Shown piece after piece: positions 1 to 8,304 of a stretch of DNA of 64,000 bases (its first letter is position 1; every line of letters starts with the position of its first letter). A program made the translations under genes and the position numbers. Under the pieces are notes generated by a model. It did no database searches, was not told where the DNA came from, and was given only the letters and a program-made list of their open reading frames with translations. The stretch is from Synergistaceae bacterium UBA1358 (GTDB lineage: Bacteria > Synergistota > Synergistia > Synergistales > Synergistaceae): positions 1 to 64,000 of the forward strand of contig DBRW01000030.1 in NCBI GenBank assembly GCA_002306075.1. Reading direction: 5' to 3'.

Positions 1-203
1 TTGAGCATGGGGGCAACGGTCCTCTTGAAGGAGTCGGCTGTGAAGCGCACACCGCTGATCACTGCGGCATTTGAGTCCGCGGTGGTGAAGAGGTTGAAGC
101 CAAACCTGACCGTAAATGCTATGCCCGCGATGACGATGGACATCATGACCACGCCTATCAGCATTTCGACAATGGTGAAACCTGTCCTGGCATCGTATTT
201 CAC
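1..203 (-). CDS. Prepilin-like protein (5' part only, runs off window)
   Basis: The frame starts at GTG (203), two bases after the stop of the upstream gene, and continues past the left edge; 67 residues are visible. The N-terminus carries a class III (prepilin) signal: a short polar leader ending at Gly8, then FTIVEMLIGVV, which places Glu at mature position 5, and a hydrophobic helix of about 20 residues. This is the pattern recognised by prepilin peptidase PilD in type IV pili and type II secretion pseudopilins. It is the third of three co-directional pilin-like genes, so it is probably a minor pilin (PilW-like by gene order). The rest of the protein is not visible, so the subtype is inference. 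Confidence 0.7.
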   Translation of the reverse strand, partial: MKYDARTGFTIVEMLIGVVMMSIVIAGIAFTVRFGFNLFTTADSNAAVISGVRFTADSFKRTVAPML

Positions 204-205
204 GG

Positions 206-550
206 TCAGTTGCCCCCCTTGATCAGATATATCTCGGTATCTGTCCTGTCTTCCTGCTTGTATTTGTAGAGCGTGAAAGGTACCGGTTTGGTGTTTATGA
301 TCATCTCGTCATCAGGCAGAGGAGTCCCGGACGGGTCGTAGGATGGCTCCCGTATGATGCTCAGGATCTCTTTCTCCACAAGGTTCCTGTACTCCTGCTC
401 CTTTACCGTCTCTTCCCTCGACTCGGCCACCATTTTGACACCATAGAAAAGCGTCCCCGTCAGGGCGAGTATGCCCACGGAAAAAAGGAGTATGGATACT
501 GCCACTTCAACAAATATGCCTCCGCGCCTCATCAGTTTCCCGAACTCCAT
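206..550 (-). CDS. Prepilin-like minor pilin (PilV-like)
   Basis: A 114-residue protein whose N-terminus reads RRGGIFVEVAVSILLF. Cleavage after Gly10 would leave Glu at mature position 5, followed by a hydrophobic helix to about residue 33. The C-terminal part is short and polar. It overlaps the upstream gene by 19 bases and is followed within two bases by another prepilin-like gene, so the three are translationally coupled. The order (PilX-like, then this, then a GFTIVE prepilin) resembles minor-pilin clusters that prime type IV pilus or type II secretion assembly. The PilV assignment rests on the signal and gene order only; the body of the protein is not recognised. Confidence 0.6.
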   Translation of the reverse strand: MEFGKLMRRGGIFVEVAVSILLFSVGILALTGTLFYGVKMVAESREETVKEQEYRNLVEKEILSIIREPSYDPSGTPLPDDEMIINTKPVPFTLYKYKQEDRTDTEIYLIKGGN

Positions 551-981
551 GTGACGGTCTTTGGGTCCGTCGTCAGGTCGATAGTGGTCCTTACAACAGC
601 CGATCCGCCCTTCGCTGAGGATGCCTTCGCAACTACCGATGCCCTCTGGTCGTCGCCTTTGATCGTGATATCCAACGTTGCGGAGAACGCTCCGTCGGTT
701 ATGGTTTTAGGCACGGAAACGAATCCGTTCCTGTTCAATGTGCCGAAATAATCAGGGTCCGCCGTCAGCTTGTCGGTCACGGCTTTTGCCGCCGTCCTCG
801 CAAGATAATCGAGCCTTATCTTCTCTATCTGCTCGGTCTGCCAGGATTCGACACGGAGAGTCTTCCAGGTTATCGATATGACAGTGGCGCTCAGGAGGGA
901 CAGCACGATGAACCCGATAAGCACTGTGGCTATCAGAGCTGCTCCTGAACGCTTTTTTACCGCTGCGCGATCGACTTTCAT
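532..981 (-). CDS. PilX-like minor pilin / pilus assembly protein
   Basis: 149 residues. After a basic start (KKRSG) comes a long hydrophobic segment, AALIATVLIGFIVLSLL, then a polar domain. The 'R-x-G-A-A-L' start without a mature Glu5 is typical of the PilX N-terminal family rather than of major pilins. It is the first gene of the pilin cluster; a good sigma-70-like promoter lies 21-49 bases upstream of its ATG, and GGGGG precedes the start codon. It probably sits in the inner membrane before incorporation into a pilus or pseudopilus tip. Family assignment is moderate because sequence beyond the signal region is poorly conserved in this group. Confidence 0.55.
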   Translation of the reverse strand: MKVDRAAVKKRSGAALIATVLIGFIVLSLLSATVISITWKTLRVESWQTEQIEKIRLDYLARTAAKAVTDKLTADPDYFGTLNRNGFVSVPKTITDGAFSATLDITIKGDDQRASVVAKASSAKGGSAVVRTTIDLTTDPKTVTWSSGN

Positions 982-1001
982 ATAGATTCCCCCATTTAGA
1001 A

Positions 1002-1030
1002 AGTATAATCGCTGCGATGGATTACATCAA
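1002..1030 (-). promoter_or_regulatory. Promoter for the pilin-like cluster
   Basis: On the minus strand TTGATG (1030-1025) and TATACT (1007-1002) are separated by exactly 17 bases, a good sigma-70-type promoter. Transcription would start near 995 and run into the PilX-like gene at 981, giving a very short leader. Confidence 0.55.
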
Positions 1031-1100
1031 TAAGAGAGATTTGCATGTAATAATGATTCCTGAGGCCTTCTCCCGGCAGGTACCCTGAAGCAAAAGCCTA

Positions 1101-1952
1101 TTAGACAGAAAGAATAAGCTCCCTGATGACCTTGCATGCTACGACAGTGGAGACTCCGCTGCCGTCGTAGTGCGGGGCAAGCTCGTTGACGTCACACCCT
1201 ACTATATCAAGTCCCTTCACGCGATGGACAGCCGATATGAGGTCTGTGAAAGAGACCCCTCCCGGTTCCGGTGTGCCCGTCCCCGGGAATATGGACGGAT
1301 CGAGCACATCAAGGTCTATCGTAAGGTAAACGGGTTTTCCCCTGAGATCATCAATGGTTTCATCCAAAGTTTCGAAATCGTACTTCCTCTGGATGACGTT
1401 CTCCCTGGCCCAGAGGTCCTCCTCCCTTGTCATAGAGCGGATCCCGAACTGATGGACCTTGCCTCCGACAAGTTCGTGACAGCGCCTTATGACTGTCGCA
1501 TGGGATAGTCTTTCTCCCATGTAATCGTCCCGCAGATCCGCGTGGGCGTCAAAGTGGAGGATATTCAGTCCGGGATGCTTTTTCGCCGCTGCCCTCACGG
1601 CTCCGAGCGTGACAAGGTGCTCTCCTCCAATCATCAGCATTTTTTTGCCGTCTGATATTATCTCCGAAGCCGCTTCCTCTATCCTTTCAAGCACCTCGGA
1701 GATATTGCCGAAGGGAAGGTCGAGTTCTCCGGCATCAAAAACGGAAAGATCGGCAAGGTCCCTTTCAAGATATGGGGAGTAAGTCTCTATGCCGTATGAT
1801 TCGGTGCGCACCGCGGCCCCTGCGAACCTTGAGCCCGGCCTGTAGCTGCATGTCCCGTCAAAGGGAGCTCCGAACATGACAAGGTCTGCTTCGTCATAAC
1901 TGCTCTCGCACCCCATGAAGACCATCGGGACGTTAATCTTTATCCGCTTCAT
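1101..1952 (-). CDS. speB: Agmatinase (agmatine ureohydrolase)
   Basis: 283 residues, the usual length for the arginase/agmatinase family. Metal ligands of the binuclear Mn site are all visible: GGEH (His112), DAHAD (Asp135, His137, Asp139) and DLDVLDPS (Asp213, Asp215). The reaction is agmatine + H2O to putrescine + urea. It is the last gene of the spe operon and its start overlaps the end of speE by 20 bases. With the upstream arginine decarboxylase it makes putrescine for the adjacent spermidine synthase. Arginase or other ureohydrolase activity cannot be excluded from motifs alone, but the operon argues for agmatinase. Confidence 0.9.
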   Translation of the reverse strand: MKRIKINVPMVFMGCESSYDEADLVMFGAPFDGTCSYRPGSRFAGAAVRTESYGIETYSPYLERDLADLSVFDAGELDLPFGNISEVLERIEEAASEIISDGKKMLMIGGEHLVTLGAVRAAAKKHPGLNILHFDAHADLRDDYMGERLSHATVIRRCHELVGGKVHQFGIRSMTREEDLWARENVIQRKYDFETLDETIDDLRGKPVYLTIDLDVLDPSIFPGTGTPEPGGVSFTDLISAVHRVKGLDIVGCDVNELAPHYDGSGVSTVVACKVIRELILSV

Positions 1953-2790
1953 CGAGCAGCTCCTTTACATATGTAGGCAGCGCGAAGCAGCCCCTGTGGA
2001 GGTCTGTGTTGTAATACTCCGTCTTTATCCCGAGACTGTTCCAGCTCTCAGCGTCGAGGTCCCTGATCGGATCCTTTTTCTTGGATGCAAAGCCAAAGAG
2101 CCAATGGCCTGACGGATACGTCGGTATGTGGGCCTGATAGACGCGGGTGATCGGGAAGAACTCCTTTATCCTCTTATGTGCCCTCTTCATCGACATCGCA
2201 TAGCTGTCATAGTACGGGCATTCGTGCTGGTTCACGAGTATCCCCTCTTCTGTCAGCGCCTTGTAGCAATTTCCGTAGAACTCCTTTGTGAATAGACCCT
2301 CTCCCGGACCAAATGGGTCCGTGCTGTCCACTATTATCAGATCGTACACGCCGACCTTGTCGCGGACAAATTTAAGCCCGTCCTCGTAGTATATGGTGAC
2401 CCTCGGGTCTGAGAGCTTCGAGGATGTCTGCGGCATGTACTCAAGGCATGCGTCAACGACCATTTTGTCTATCTCCACCATGTCGATCTTCTCTATCGTC
2501 CCGTATCTGGTCAGCTCACGGACGGTGCCGCCGTCGCCCGCTCCGATGACAAGGACCTTTTTTATGCCCGGATTGGTTGCCATCGGAACGTGGACTATCA
2601 TGTCGTGGTATATGAACTCGTCCTTCTCGGTGAGCATCATAAGTCCGTCAAGCGTGAGGAAACGTCCGAACTCTTCGGCCTCGAAAATGTCTATCCTCTG
2701 GAATTTGCTCTTCGCCGAATAGAGCTGCCTGTCGACCCTTATCGAAAATCTTGCGTTCTCGCTGTGTTCTTCCGTGTACCAGTATTCCAT
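1933..2790 (-). CDS. speE: Spermidine synthase (polyamine aminopropyltransferase)
   Basis: 285 residues with an N-terminal beta domain and a Rossmann methyltransferase-like core. VIGAGDGG (about 81-88) binds the decarboxylated SAM, and DSTDPFGP (156-163) carries the catalytic Asp. It transfers an aminopropyl group from decarboxylated S-adenosylmethionine to putrescine to give spermidine in the cytoplasm. It lies three bases downstream of the decarboxylase gene and overlaps the agmatinase gene, so all the substrates are made by the same transcript. Length and motifs agree with bacterial SpeE; a related use of another amine acceptor, for example cadaverine, cannot be ruled out. Confidence 0.93.
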   Translation of the reverse strand: MEYWYTEEHSENARFSIRVDRQLYSAKSKFQRIDIFEAEEFGRFLTLDGLMMLTEKDEFIYHDMIVHVPMATNPGIKKVLVIGAGDGGTVRELTRYGTIEKIDMVEIDKMVVDACLEYMPQTSSKLSDPRVTIYYEDGLKFVRDKVGVYDLIIVDSTDPFGPGEGLFTKEFYGNCYKALTEEGILVNQHECPYYDSYAMSMKRAHKRIKEFFPITRVYQAHIPTYPSGHWLFGFASKKKDPIRDLDAESWNSLGIKTEYYNTDLHRGCFALPTYVKELLDEADKD

Positions 2791-2793
2791 TTT

Positions 2794-4239
2794 TTATTCC
2801 TCCACTGTTTCGATATTGTTCATTTCCATGTCTTTGGTGCCGGTCATTACGCACCCCTTCTCCTTGGCATACCTGATGTAGTCGATTATCTCGGCTGTCA
2901 GCCTCTCGCCCGGGGCAAGTATCGGGATCCCGGGTGGATATGCCATTACAAGTTCCGCGCTTATCATCCCAAGGCTGTCCTTTATTTGAACGCTTCTTTT
3001 CCTGGCATAGAAGGCCTGCTGGGGAGTCATCGCCACCTGCGGATCGATATATTCGTGATCAAGCATGTTCATCGGATCTTTGCTGAAGCGGCGCTGTATT
3101 TCGGATAGAGCCCCAAGGAGCCTCTCGATCTCAAGCTCCCTGTCTCCCACGGAAATGATGGCCAGGACGTTGCCGATGTCTCCGAATTCTATCTGTATCC
3201 CGAATTCGTCCCTCAGGATGTCGTATACCTCTATCCCGGCAAGGCCCATCGCACGGGTGTGGATGCTGAGCTTAGTCGAGTCGAAATCGAAGACCGTATC
3301 TCCGTTGATGATCTCTTTTCCGAAAGCCCTGAAACCCGGTATTTTGTTGACCTCTCTTCTTGCATATTCACTTAGTGAGCAGACCTTGGCAAATATCTCC
3401 CTGCCGTTCAGGAAGAGGTTCTTCCTCGCTATATCGAGCGACGCCATCAGAAGATAGCTGCCGCTGGTCGTCTGTGTGAGGTTTATTGTCTGCCTTACGG
3501 CTTCGGCGTCGATGCCGGGCCCCAGAAGGAGCATCGAGCTCTGAGTGAGCGAACCTCCTGTTTTGTGTATGCTGACCGCAGACATGTCCGCTCCCGCGTC
3601 CATCGCCGAAACAGGCAGCCCCTCCCCGAAATAGAGGTGCGTTCCGTGGGCCTCGTCCACGAGGGCAAGCATGCCCGCATCATGGGCGATCCTGACTATC
3701 TCTTTGAGGTCGCTGCAGACTCCGTAGTAGGTCGGGTTGTTGACGAATATCGCCTTTGCGTCCGGGTGTTCCGACACCGCCCTTTTCACATCGCTTACAG
3801 ACATGCCGAGGCTTATCCCAAGTTCAGGTTCGGTCCCGGGATTGACATAGACCGGCACGGCTCCGCAGATGATCATTGCGTTTATCACGCTCTTGTGGAC
3901 GTTTCTCGGCATTATGATCTTGTCGTTCTGCCTGCAGCAGGAGAAAATCATGTTCTGTACCGCGGCCGTAGTCCCGTTCGTTATGAAAAAGGCCTGAGCC
4001 GCCCTGAAGGCCTCGGCCGCGAGGATCTCCGCCTCCCTGATGACTCCCGTCGGATGAGTGAGGTTGTCCAGAGGCTTGCTTGAGTTGAGGTCCATGGAGA
4101 TGCACTTCTGTCCGAAAGCATCGACGAGGGCCTTGTGTCCCTTGCCCTGTTTGTGGCCCGGGACGTCAAAGGAGACTATCCTGTTGTCGATGTACTTCTG
4201 AAGGGCATCGTAGATGGGAGTCCTGTCCTGCCTACTCAT
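2794..4239 (-). CDS. speA: Arginine decarboxylase, PLP fold-type I (Orn/Lys/Arg family)
   Basis: 481 residues, the short form of the Orn/Lys/Arg decarboxylase family without the N-terminal wing domain of the E. coli inducible enzymes. It opens with FDVPGHKQG and has VDEAHGTH (195-201), with the PLP lysine in SIHKTGGS (Lys226). The C-terminal Orn/Lys/Arg domain ends with APGER. The family includes arginine, lysine and ornithine decarboxylases. Arginine is favoured here because agmatinase is in the same operon. Its start overlaps the end of speD by eight bases. Substrate choice is inference from context. Confidence 0.85.
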   Translation of the reverse strand: MSRQDRTPIYDALQKYIDNRIVSFDVPGHKQGKGHKALVDAFGQKCISMDLNSSKPLDNLTHPTGVIREAEILAAEAFRAAQAFFITNGTTAAVQNMIFSCCRQNDKIIMPRNVHKSVINAMIICGAVPVYVNPGTEPELGISLGMSVSDVKRAVSEHPDAKAIFVNNPTYYGVCSDLKEIVRIAHDAGMLALVDEAHGTHLYFGEGLPVSAMDAGADMSAVSIHKTGGSLTQSSMLLLGPGIDAEAVRQTINLTQTTSGSYLLMASLDIARKNLFLNGREIFAKVCSLSEYARREVNKIPGFRAFGKEIINGDTVFDFDSTKLSIHTRAMGLAGIEVYDILRDEFGIQIEFGDIGNVLAIISVGDRELEIERLLGALSEIQRRFSKDPMNMLDHEYIDPQVAMTPQQAFYARKRSVQIKDSLGMISAELVMAYPPGIPILAPGERLTAEIIDYIRYAKEKGCVMTGTKDMEMNNIETVEE

Positions 4240-5038
4240 AGACGTTCATCCCCGTGTAGATCTCTATCATCTCCCTGCGGAGCCTGTTGGTTATCTCAAG
4301 CCTCTCTTTCGGGGAAAACTCGAGCACATCGTTGTTGAAGAGGTAGTTCTGCAGGTGCAGTTCCTTTATCAGCATCTTTGTGTGGAAAATGTTCGACTGA
4401 TAGACGTTGATGTCCTGTGCATCATACTTCTGCAGGGTCTTCTCATCGATAAAATCCTGAATCGATGTTATCTTGTGGTCAATGAAACACTTGCGGCCGT
4501 CCATCTCACGGGTGAAGCCCCTGACACGGTAGTCGATCGTTATGATGTCGGAATCGAAGCTTCCGATCAGGTAATCGAGGGCATTCAGAGGGGATATCTT
4601 GCCGCAGGTGGATACATCGATGTCTACCCGGAAGGTCGATATCGCCTGGTTAGGGTGGAATTCCGGATATGTGTGCACTGTGAGGTGGCTCTTGTCGAGA
4701 TGTCCGCAGACGCTCTCCCTCTTCGAGAGTATCTCAAGTCCGCTGTTGCACGAAGGATCGAGCGTCTCGGGAGGCATCGGCATCTCCGAGATCAGTATAG
4801 TCACACTTGCTCCCTGGGGGTCGTAATTCTGCTTCGATATATTGAGGACATGGGCACCGATCATATCGGTGACATCGCACAGTATGTTCGTTAGACGCTC
4901 TGCGTTGTACTGTTCGTCGATATAGTCTACGTAATCCTTTTTTTCTCTCTCGGTATTTGCGTAGCATACATCGTAGATGTTGAAGCTAAGCGTTTTTGTA
5001 AGGTTGTTAAAGCCATACAGTTTGATTTTCTCGGCCAT
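4232..5038 (-). CDS. speD: S-adenosylmethionine decarboxylase proenzyme, E. coli type
   Basis: 268 residues from ATG 5038, chosen because AAAGGAG lies six bases upstream and because the protein then begins MAEKIKLYGFNNLTK, matching the E. coli SpeD start. An in-frame ATG at 5080 has no ribosome site. The self-cleavage site is in LDKSHLTVHTYPE (Ser117 becomes the pyruvoyl group). Further family blocks are FRVDIDVSTCG and IDYRVRGFTR. The enzyme makes decarboxylated SAM for spermidine synthase. This is the long gamma-proteobacterial-type SpeD, not the short Bacillus/Thermotoga type. First gene of the spe operon; a terminator-like hairpin in its leader suggests attenuation. Confidence 0.93.
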   Translation of the reverse strand: MAEKIKLYGFNNLTKTLSFNIYDVCYANTEREKKDYVDYIDEQYNAERLTNILCDVTDMIGAHVLNISKQNYDPQGASVTILISEMPMPPETLDPSCNSGLEILSKRESVCGHLDKSHLTVHTYPEFHPNQAISTFRVDIDVSTCGKISPLNALDYLIGSFDSDIITIDYRVRGFTREMDGRKCFIDHKITSIQDFIDEKTLQKYDAQDINVYQSNIFHTKMLIKELHLQNYLFNNDVLEFSPKERLEITNRLRREMIEIYTGMNVYE

Positions 5039-5116
5039 CTCAGGCTCCTTTCTGAAAATGGCCTCCGCGTGAGTGTTCATATATCAAGGGAACGATCTGT
5101 GCCATTCCCCCCAAAT

Positions 5117-5160
5117 AAAAAACAACCGCCCTCCTTTCCGCGGAAAGGTCGGAACAGTTG
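5117..5160 (-). terminator. Terminator-like hairpin in the spe leader (candidate attenuator)
   Basis: On the minus strand CAAC and CCG on one side and CGG and GTTG on the other enclose a perfect 16-base palindrome, CCTTTCCGCGGAAAGG (5133-5148), and are followed directly by TTTTTT (5122-5117). This is a good intrinsic terminator but it lies 79 bases before speD, with no minus-strand gene upstream of it. It should therefore stop transcription inside the spe leader. A segment further upstream, GCGGAAA (5314-5308), could pair with TTTCCGC in the terminator arm as an antiterminator. Confidence 0.55.
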
Positions 5161-5629
5161 TACTTGATACATGATCCCTACTTTATTTGACTGATGATAT
5201 ATACAAATATTGGTAGTTTATTTGAGCCTATACAGTAATAAATACTTTTACTGCTCATGTCGATCATTCACAAGTACTCAAAACTTATGAACACAATTTC
5301 GCGGAGGTTTCCGCAACAAAATTTGAGCTTAAGCTCATCAACACGATATCACAATCGCTAGTTCGGCATTTGACCCGGCTGTCCGTATGGCCTTCGTATA
5401 ACTGTTATACAGTTAGGTCAGACTTGATAATGCAGACTTGGTTTGTGATGATAGACTTAAATACCCTACCCTCCTCATTGCCGCTATCACTAGTCGCTTT
5501 TTATCACATAAATCAAAATGTTGCAAGCAATTCAATGACGATTTGATACAATTGCATAAACATGAGATATCCCATTGCAGGCCAAAAACAGGCCATGAAA
5601 ATATCATTAATAGAGAAGGGGTCCTTCCG
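5161..5629. other. Divergent regulatory region between spe operon and BusR-like gene
   Basis: No convincing gene. It holds several inverted repeats: GCGGA-ggtt-TCCGC at 5301-5314, the perfect 14-base palindrome TGAGCTTAAGCTCA at 5324-5337, and GTATAAC-t-GTTATAC at 5396-5410. Possible -10 hexamers are present on both strands, but none is paired with a convincing -35, so I do not call promoters here. An open frame runs in from 5438 towards the BusR-like start but has no ribosome site. Confidence 0.5.
5396..5410. promoter_or_regulatory. Candidate operator, perfect 7-1-7 inverted repeat
   Basis: GTATAAC, one base, then GTTATAC: a perfect dyad 220 bases upstream of the BusR-like start and downstream of a TTGACC hexamer (5370-5375). 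GntR-type winged helix dimers commonly bind short AT-rich dyads of this shape. Autoregulation by the adjacent regulator, or control of spe, is inference. Confidence 0.4.
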
Positions 5630-6280
5630 ATGAGCAGTAAAGCAGATCATGAATCACGATATCAGCAGCTCGCCTCCGACATCGCCTCAAGGATAGCGGA
5701 AGGCAGCTACCGCGAGGGCGATAAAATATTCGCCCGCTCATCTCTCGCTTCCCAGTATCAGGTCTCATCCGAGACCGCGAGAAGGGCTATATGCGTGCTT
5801 GCGGAACTCGGGATAGTCGAGGCCGAGAAGGGCAGCGGAGTTACCGTCAAATCCAGGGAGAACGCCCTCCTCTTCATTTCAAGAAGGAGGGACGCAAGGA
5901 CCCTCTCCTTCCTCAAAAACAGCATAGCCGAAAAATTAGAGAAGCAGATGAAGGAGATAGCGGAGCTGAAGGAAGAGATCGAGATGCTTGTTGACCTAAC
6001 AGAACGCTTCCGGTCGACGAACCCGTTCATTCCCTTTGAGATAACCATGGAAGGCAAGTTCCCATCGATCGGCAAAAAAATATCTGATCTCTGTTTCTGG
6101 CAGTCGACCTCCGCGACAGTAGTGGCCATAAAGAAAAAGGGTGTCCTGATCCTTTCACCGGGGGCTTCGACGCTCCTTGAAGATGGCGACGTCCTCTATT
6201 TTGTGGGAGACGAGGGCAGCTACTCAAGGGTAAAACATTTCCTGCAGACCCTCATGATTAAAGACTCCTTGGATTATTAG
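5630..6280 (+). CDS. BusR-like regulator: GntR winged helix + coiled coil + RCK_C (TrkA-C)
   Basis: 216 residues from ATG 5630, preceded by AGAAGGGG at nine bases; an in-frame upstream start lacks a ribosome site. Residues 10-78 form a GntR-type winged helix (LASDIASRIAEGSY, SSETARRAICVLAELGIV). Residues 95-128 form a charged coiled coil, and 133-208 an RCK_C domain ending VLYFVGDEGSYSRVKHF. This architecture is that of BusR, the c-di-AMP-responsive repressor of betaine import in Lactococcus and Streptococcus. The next three genes encode a betaine importer, which strongly supports the same role. Ligand binding by the RCK_C domain is inferred. It lies 123 bases before the transporter genes. 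Confidence 0.8.
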   Translation: MSSKADHESRYQQLASDIASRIAEGSYREGDKIFARSSLASQYQVSSETARRAICVLAELGIVEAEKGSGVTVKSRENALLFISRRRDARTLSFLKNSIAEKLEKQMKEIAELKEEIEMLVDLTERFRSTNPFIPFEITMEGKFPSIGKKISDLCFWQSTSATVVAIKKKGVLILSPGASTLLEDGDVLYFVGDEGSYSRVKHFLQTLMIKDSLDY

Positions 6281-6339
6281 AAAAATATCGGCATAGGCTC
6301 TCCTGAACATACTTTTTAATCGATAAAGGATTCTCAAGC

Positions 6340-6367
6340 TTGAAAAAGTAACAACTTTATGTAAAAA
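6340..6367 (+). promoter_or_regulatory. Possible promoter for the betaine importer genes
   Basis: TTGAAA (6340-6345) and TAAAAA (6362-6367) with 16 bases between. This is a moderate match; the importer could also be read through from the regulator gene. Confidence 0.3.
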
Positions 6368-6403
6368 TGAGGGTGTTGCAATTTTTTGAATGGGGGGATA
6401 CTG

Positions 6404-7390
6404 ATGAACAGTAAGCTCAAAAACGTACTTTTGCTCTTGGTAATGGTCCTGATCTGCACAATGCCTGCACAGGCATTCGCAAAGACAGAGATCGTAGTTA
6501 CGGACAACGGGTGGGACAGTCAGAAGCTTCACAATGAGATAGCGAGGATAATAGTCGAGAACGCCTACGATGGATATGTGCTGAAAACTTCGACGGCATC
6601 CTCCACGATGAACTGGCAGGCGATAATCGCGGGAGACGTAGACCTTGACATCGAAAGCTGGACGGACAACGTTGCCACGTATCCTAAGGATGTTGCAAAC
6701 GGGGATATAGTAGACGTTGGCGTGCTGGCCCCTGACAGCAATCAGGGGTTCTATGTCCCCAGATATGTCATAGAGGGGGATGCAAAACGCGGGATCAAGC
6801 CCATGGCACCCGGCCTCAAGACAGTAAAGGACCTTGCCGGATATCACAAGGTATTCCCAGATGACGAAGACAAGGATAAGGGAAGGATATACGGCTCCAT
6901 CCCGGGATGGATGGCAGACGAGGTGCTCCACAAGAAATATGAACTTTATGGGCTGAATAAAAACTACAACTATGTCCGGCTCGGAAGCGAAGCCACGCTC
7001 TTCGCCTCGCTCGTAGCCGCATACAACCTTGGCGAAGCCTGGGTCGGCTACTGCTATGAACCGACCTGGGTAAGCGGAAAACTCGACCTGGTCCTTCTTC
7101 AGGATGAACCATACGACAAAGAGCTTTTCGAAAAGGGCGCAACAGCCTTTCCGTCGCAGCAGCTGAAGATCGTAAGCAGCAAATATTTTGCGAAGAAAGC
7201 TCCCGACCTTCTTGAGTTCTTCAAGAAGTACAGGACGGGAAGCAGGCTGATAGCTGAAGCACTTGCTTATCTCGACGAAAAGAAGGTCAGCCACAGCGAG
7301 GCGGCAAAGTGGCTCCTCAAGACGCACGGCGATCTTCTGGACCAATGGCTTCCGAAGGAGAAGGCCGAGAGGGTAAGGGCCGTTCTTTAA
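6404..7390 (+). CDS. opuAC: Glycine betaine/proline betaine ABC importer, substrate-binding protein
   Basis: 328 residues from ATG 6404 (GGGGGGA upstream). A Sec signal peptide ends near AQAFA at residue 26; there is no lipobox Cys, so the protein should be free in the periplasm, as expected for a two-membrane cell. The mature part has the OpuAC/ProX-type fold. NGWDSQKLHNEI and MNWQAIIAGDVDLDIESWT are typical of the family, and Trp residues suitable for an aromatic cage around a quaternary amine are present. First of three importer genes; the order binding protein, permease, ATPase is the reverse of the usual ATPase-first order. The exact compatible solute cannot be told from sequence. Confidence 0.85.
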   Translation: MNSKLKNVLLLLVMVLICTMPAQAFAKTEIVVTDNGWDSQKLHNEIARIIVENAYDGYVLKTSTASSTMNWQAIIAGDVDLDIESWTDNVATYPKDVANGDIVDVGVLAPDSNQGFYVPRYVIEGDAKRGIKPMAPGLKTVKDLAGYHKVFPDDEDKDKGRIYGSIPGWMADEVLHKKYELYGLNKNYNYVRLGSEATLFASLVAAYNLGEAWVGYCYEPTWVSGKLDLVLLQDEPYDKELFEKGATAFPSQQLKIVSSKYFAKKAPDLLEFFKKYRTGSRLIAEALAYLDEKKVSHSEAAKWLLKTHGDLLDQWLPKEKAERVRAVL

Positions 7391-7440
7391 AGACTTTCCT
7401 GCGAGGTTTTAGAAATCTTAGATCAGGGAGGTCTTGATGA

Positions 7441-8304
7441 ATGGAGTATCTGTTTAAGTTTCCCGAGAGTCTGAGGATCGGAAACGGCGAAGCGATCGAC
7501 ATAGCTGTAAAAGCCTTCAGCAGGAACCACAGGGAGACTTTGGGGCTGATCAAGTCAGCGATCATAGCATCGATAAACTCGATAAATACGCTGCTTGAAG
7601 CAATACCGTGGCCTCTTCTGATCCTCCTGGTGGCATACATGGGATGGAAGGTCAGCAAAAAACCTTATGTTGGTCCTATGTATGCGGCGATGCTCTTCTT
7701 TATCGGCATGTGCGGCCTGTGGGAGAACATGCTCGAGACGATCAGCATGGTGATAGTGGCTGTCTTCCTCTCTGTCATGATGGGATTCCCGCTTGGAATA
7801 ATAGTGGCGATGAGCAAAAGGACATCGGCCGTAGTGAGACCTATTCTCGACCTTATGCAGACGATGCCTGCCTTCGTATATCTCGTGCCGGCGGTGATAC
7901 TCTTCAGCCCCGGGAAGACACCTGCCCTGATAGCCACCACCATATATGCGGTGGTGCCGATGGTCAGGATGACAAACCTGGGCATCATCCACGTGGACAA
8001 AGAGATGGTCGAAGCCGCTTCGGCCTTTGGATCGACAAAAATGCAGCTCCTGAGCAAAGTTCAGATACCGCAGGCGATGCCTGCTATCATGGCGGGGCTG
8101 AACCAGACGATAATGATGGCGATGTCGATGGTCGTGACCTGCGCACTGATCGGCGCTAACGGCCTCGGTATGGAGATACTGCTCGCGACCAACAGGACTG
8201 AGATGGGCAAGGCCCTCATGCCGGGCATATCTATAGTCATCGTTGCGATAATACTCGACCGTCTGACCCAGGGGTTGATAAAGAAAGAGGCTTCGACAGA
8301 ATGA
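7441..8304 (+). CDS. opuAB: Glycine betaine ABC importer, permease
   Basis: 287 residues. A short N-terminal cytoplasmic part is followed by about six membrane segments and the BPD_transp_1 domain. The EAA loop is DKEMVEAASAFGSTKMQLLSKVQIPQA-like (split over residues about 187-213), followed by a G-x-N-Q-T region typical of OpuAB/ProW. GGGAGG lies nine bases before ATG 7441. It ends inside the ATPase gene (ATGA overlap), so the two are translationally coupled. It forms the inner-membrane channel of the betaine importer with the neighbouring binding protein and ATPase. Confidence 0.88.
   Translation: MEYLFKFPESLRIGNGEAIDIAVKAFSRNHRETLGLIKSAIIASINSINTLLEAIPWPLLILLVAYMGWKVSKKPYVGPMYAAMLFFIGMCGLWENMLETISMVIVAVFLSVMMGFPLGIIVAMSKRTSAVVRPILDLMQTMPAFVYLVPAVILFSPGKTPALIATTIYAVVPMVRMTNLGIIHVDKEMVEAASAFGSTKMQLLSKVQIPQAMPAIMAGLNQTIMMAMSMVVTCALIGANGLGMEILLATNRTEMGKALMPGISIVIVAIILDRLTQGLIKKEASTE

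Noticed and set aside
5438..5629. N-terminal extension of the BusR-like protein
   Set aside because: In frame and open, but no ribosome site, and the family starts at the winged helix; ATG 5630 has AGAAGGGG.
6224..7345. Long minus-strand frame (373 codons) opposite the betaine-binding protein gene
   Set aside because: Antisense shadow of opuAC; no ribosome site, no family features, unusual composition.
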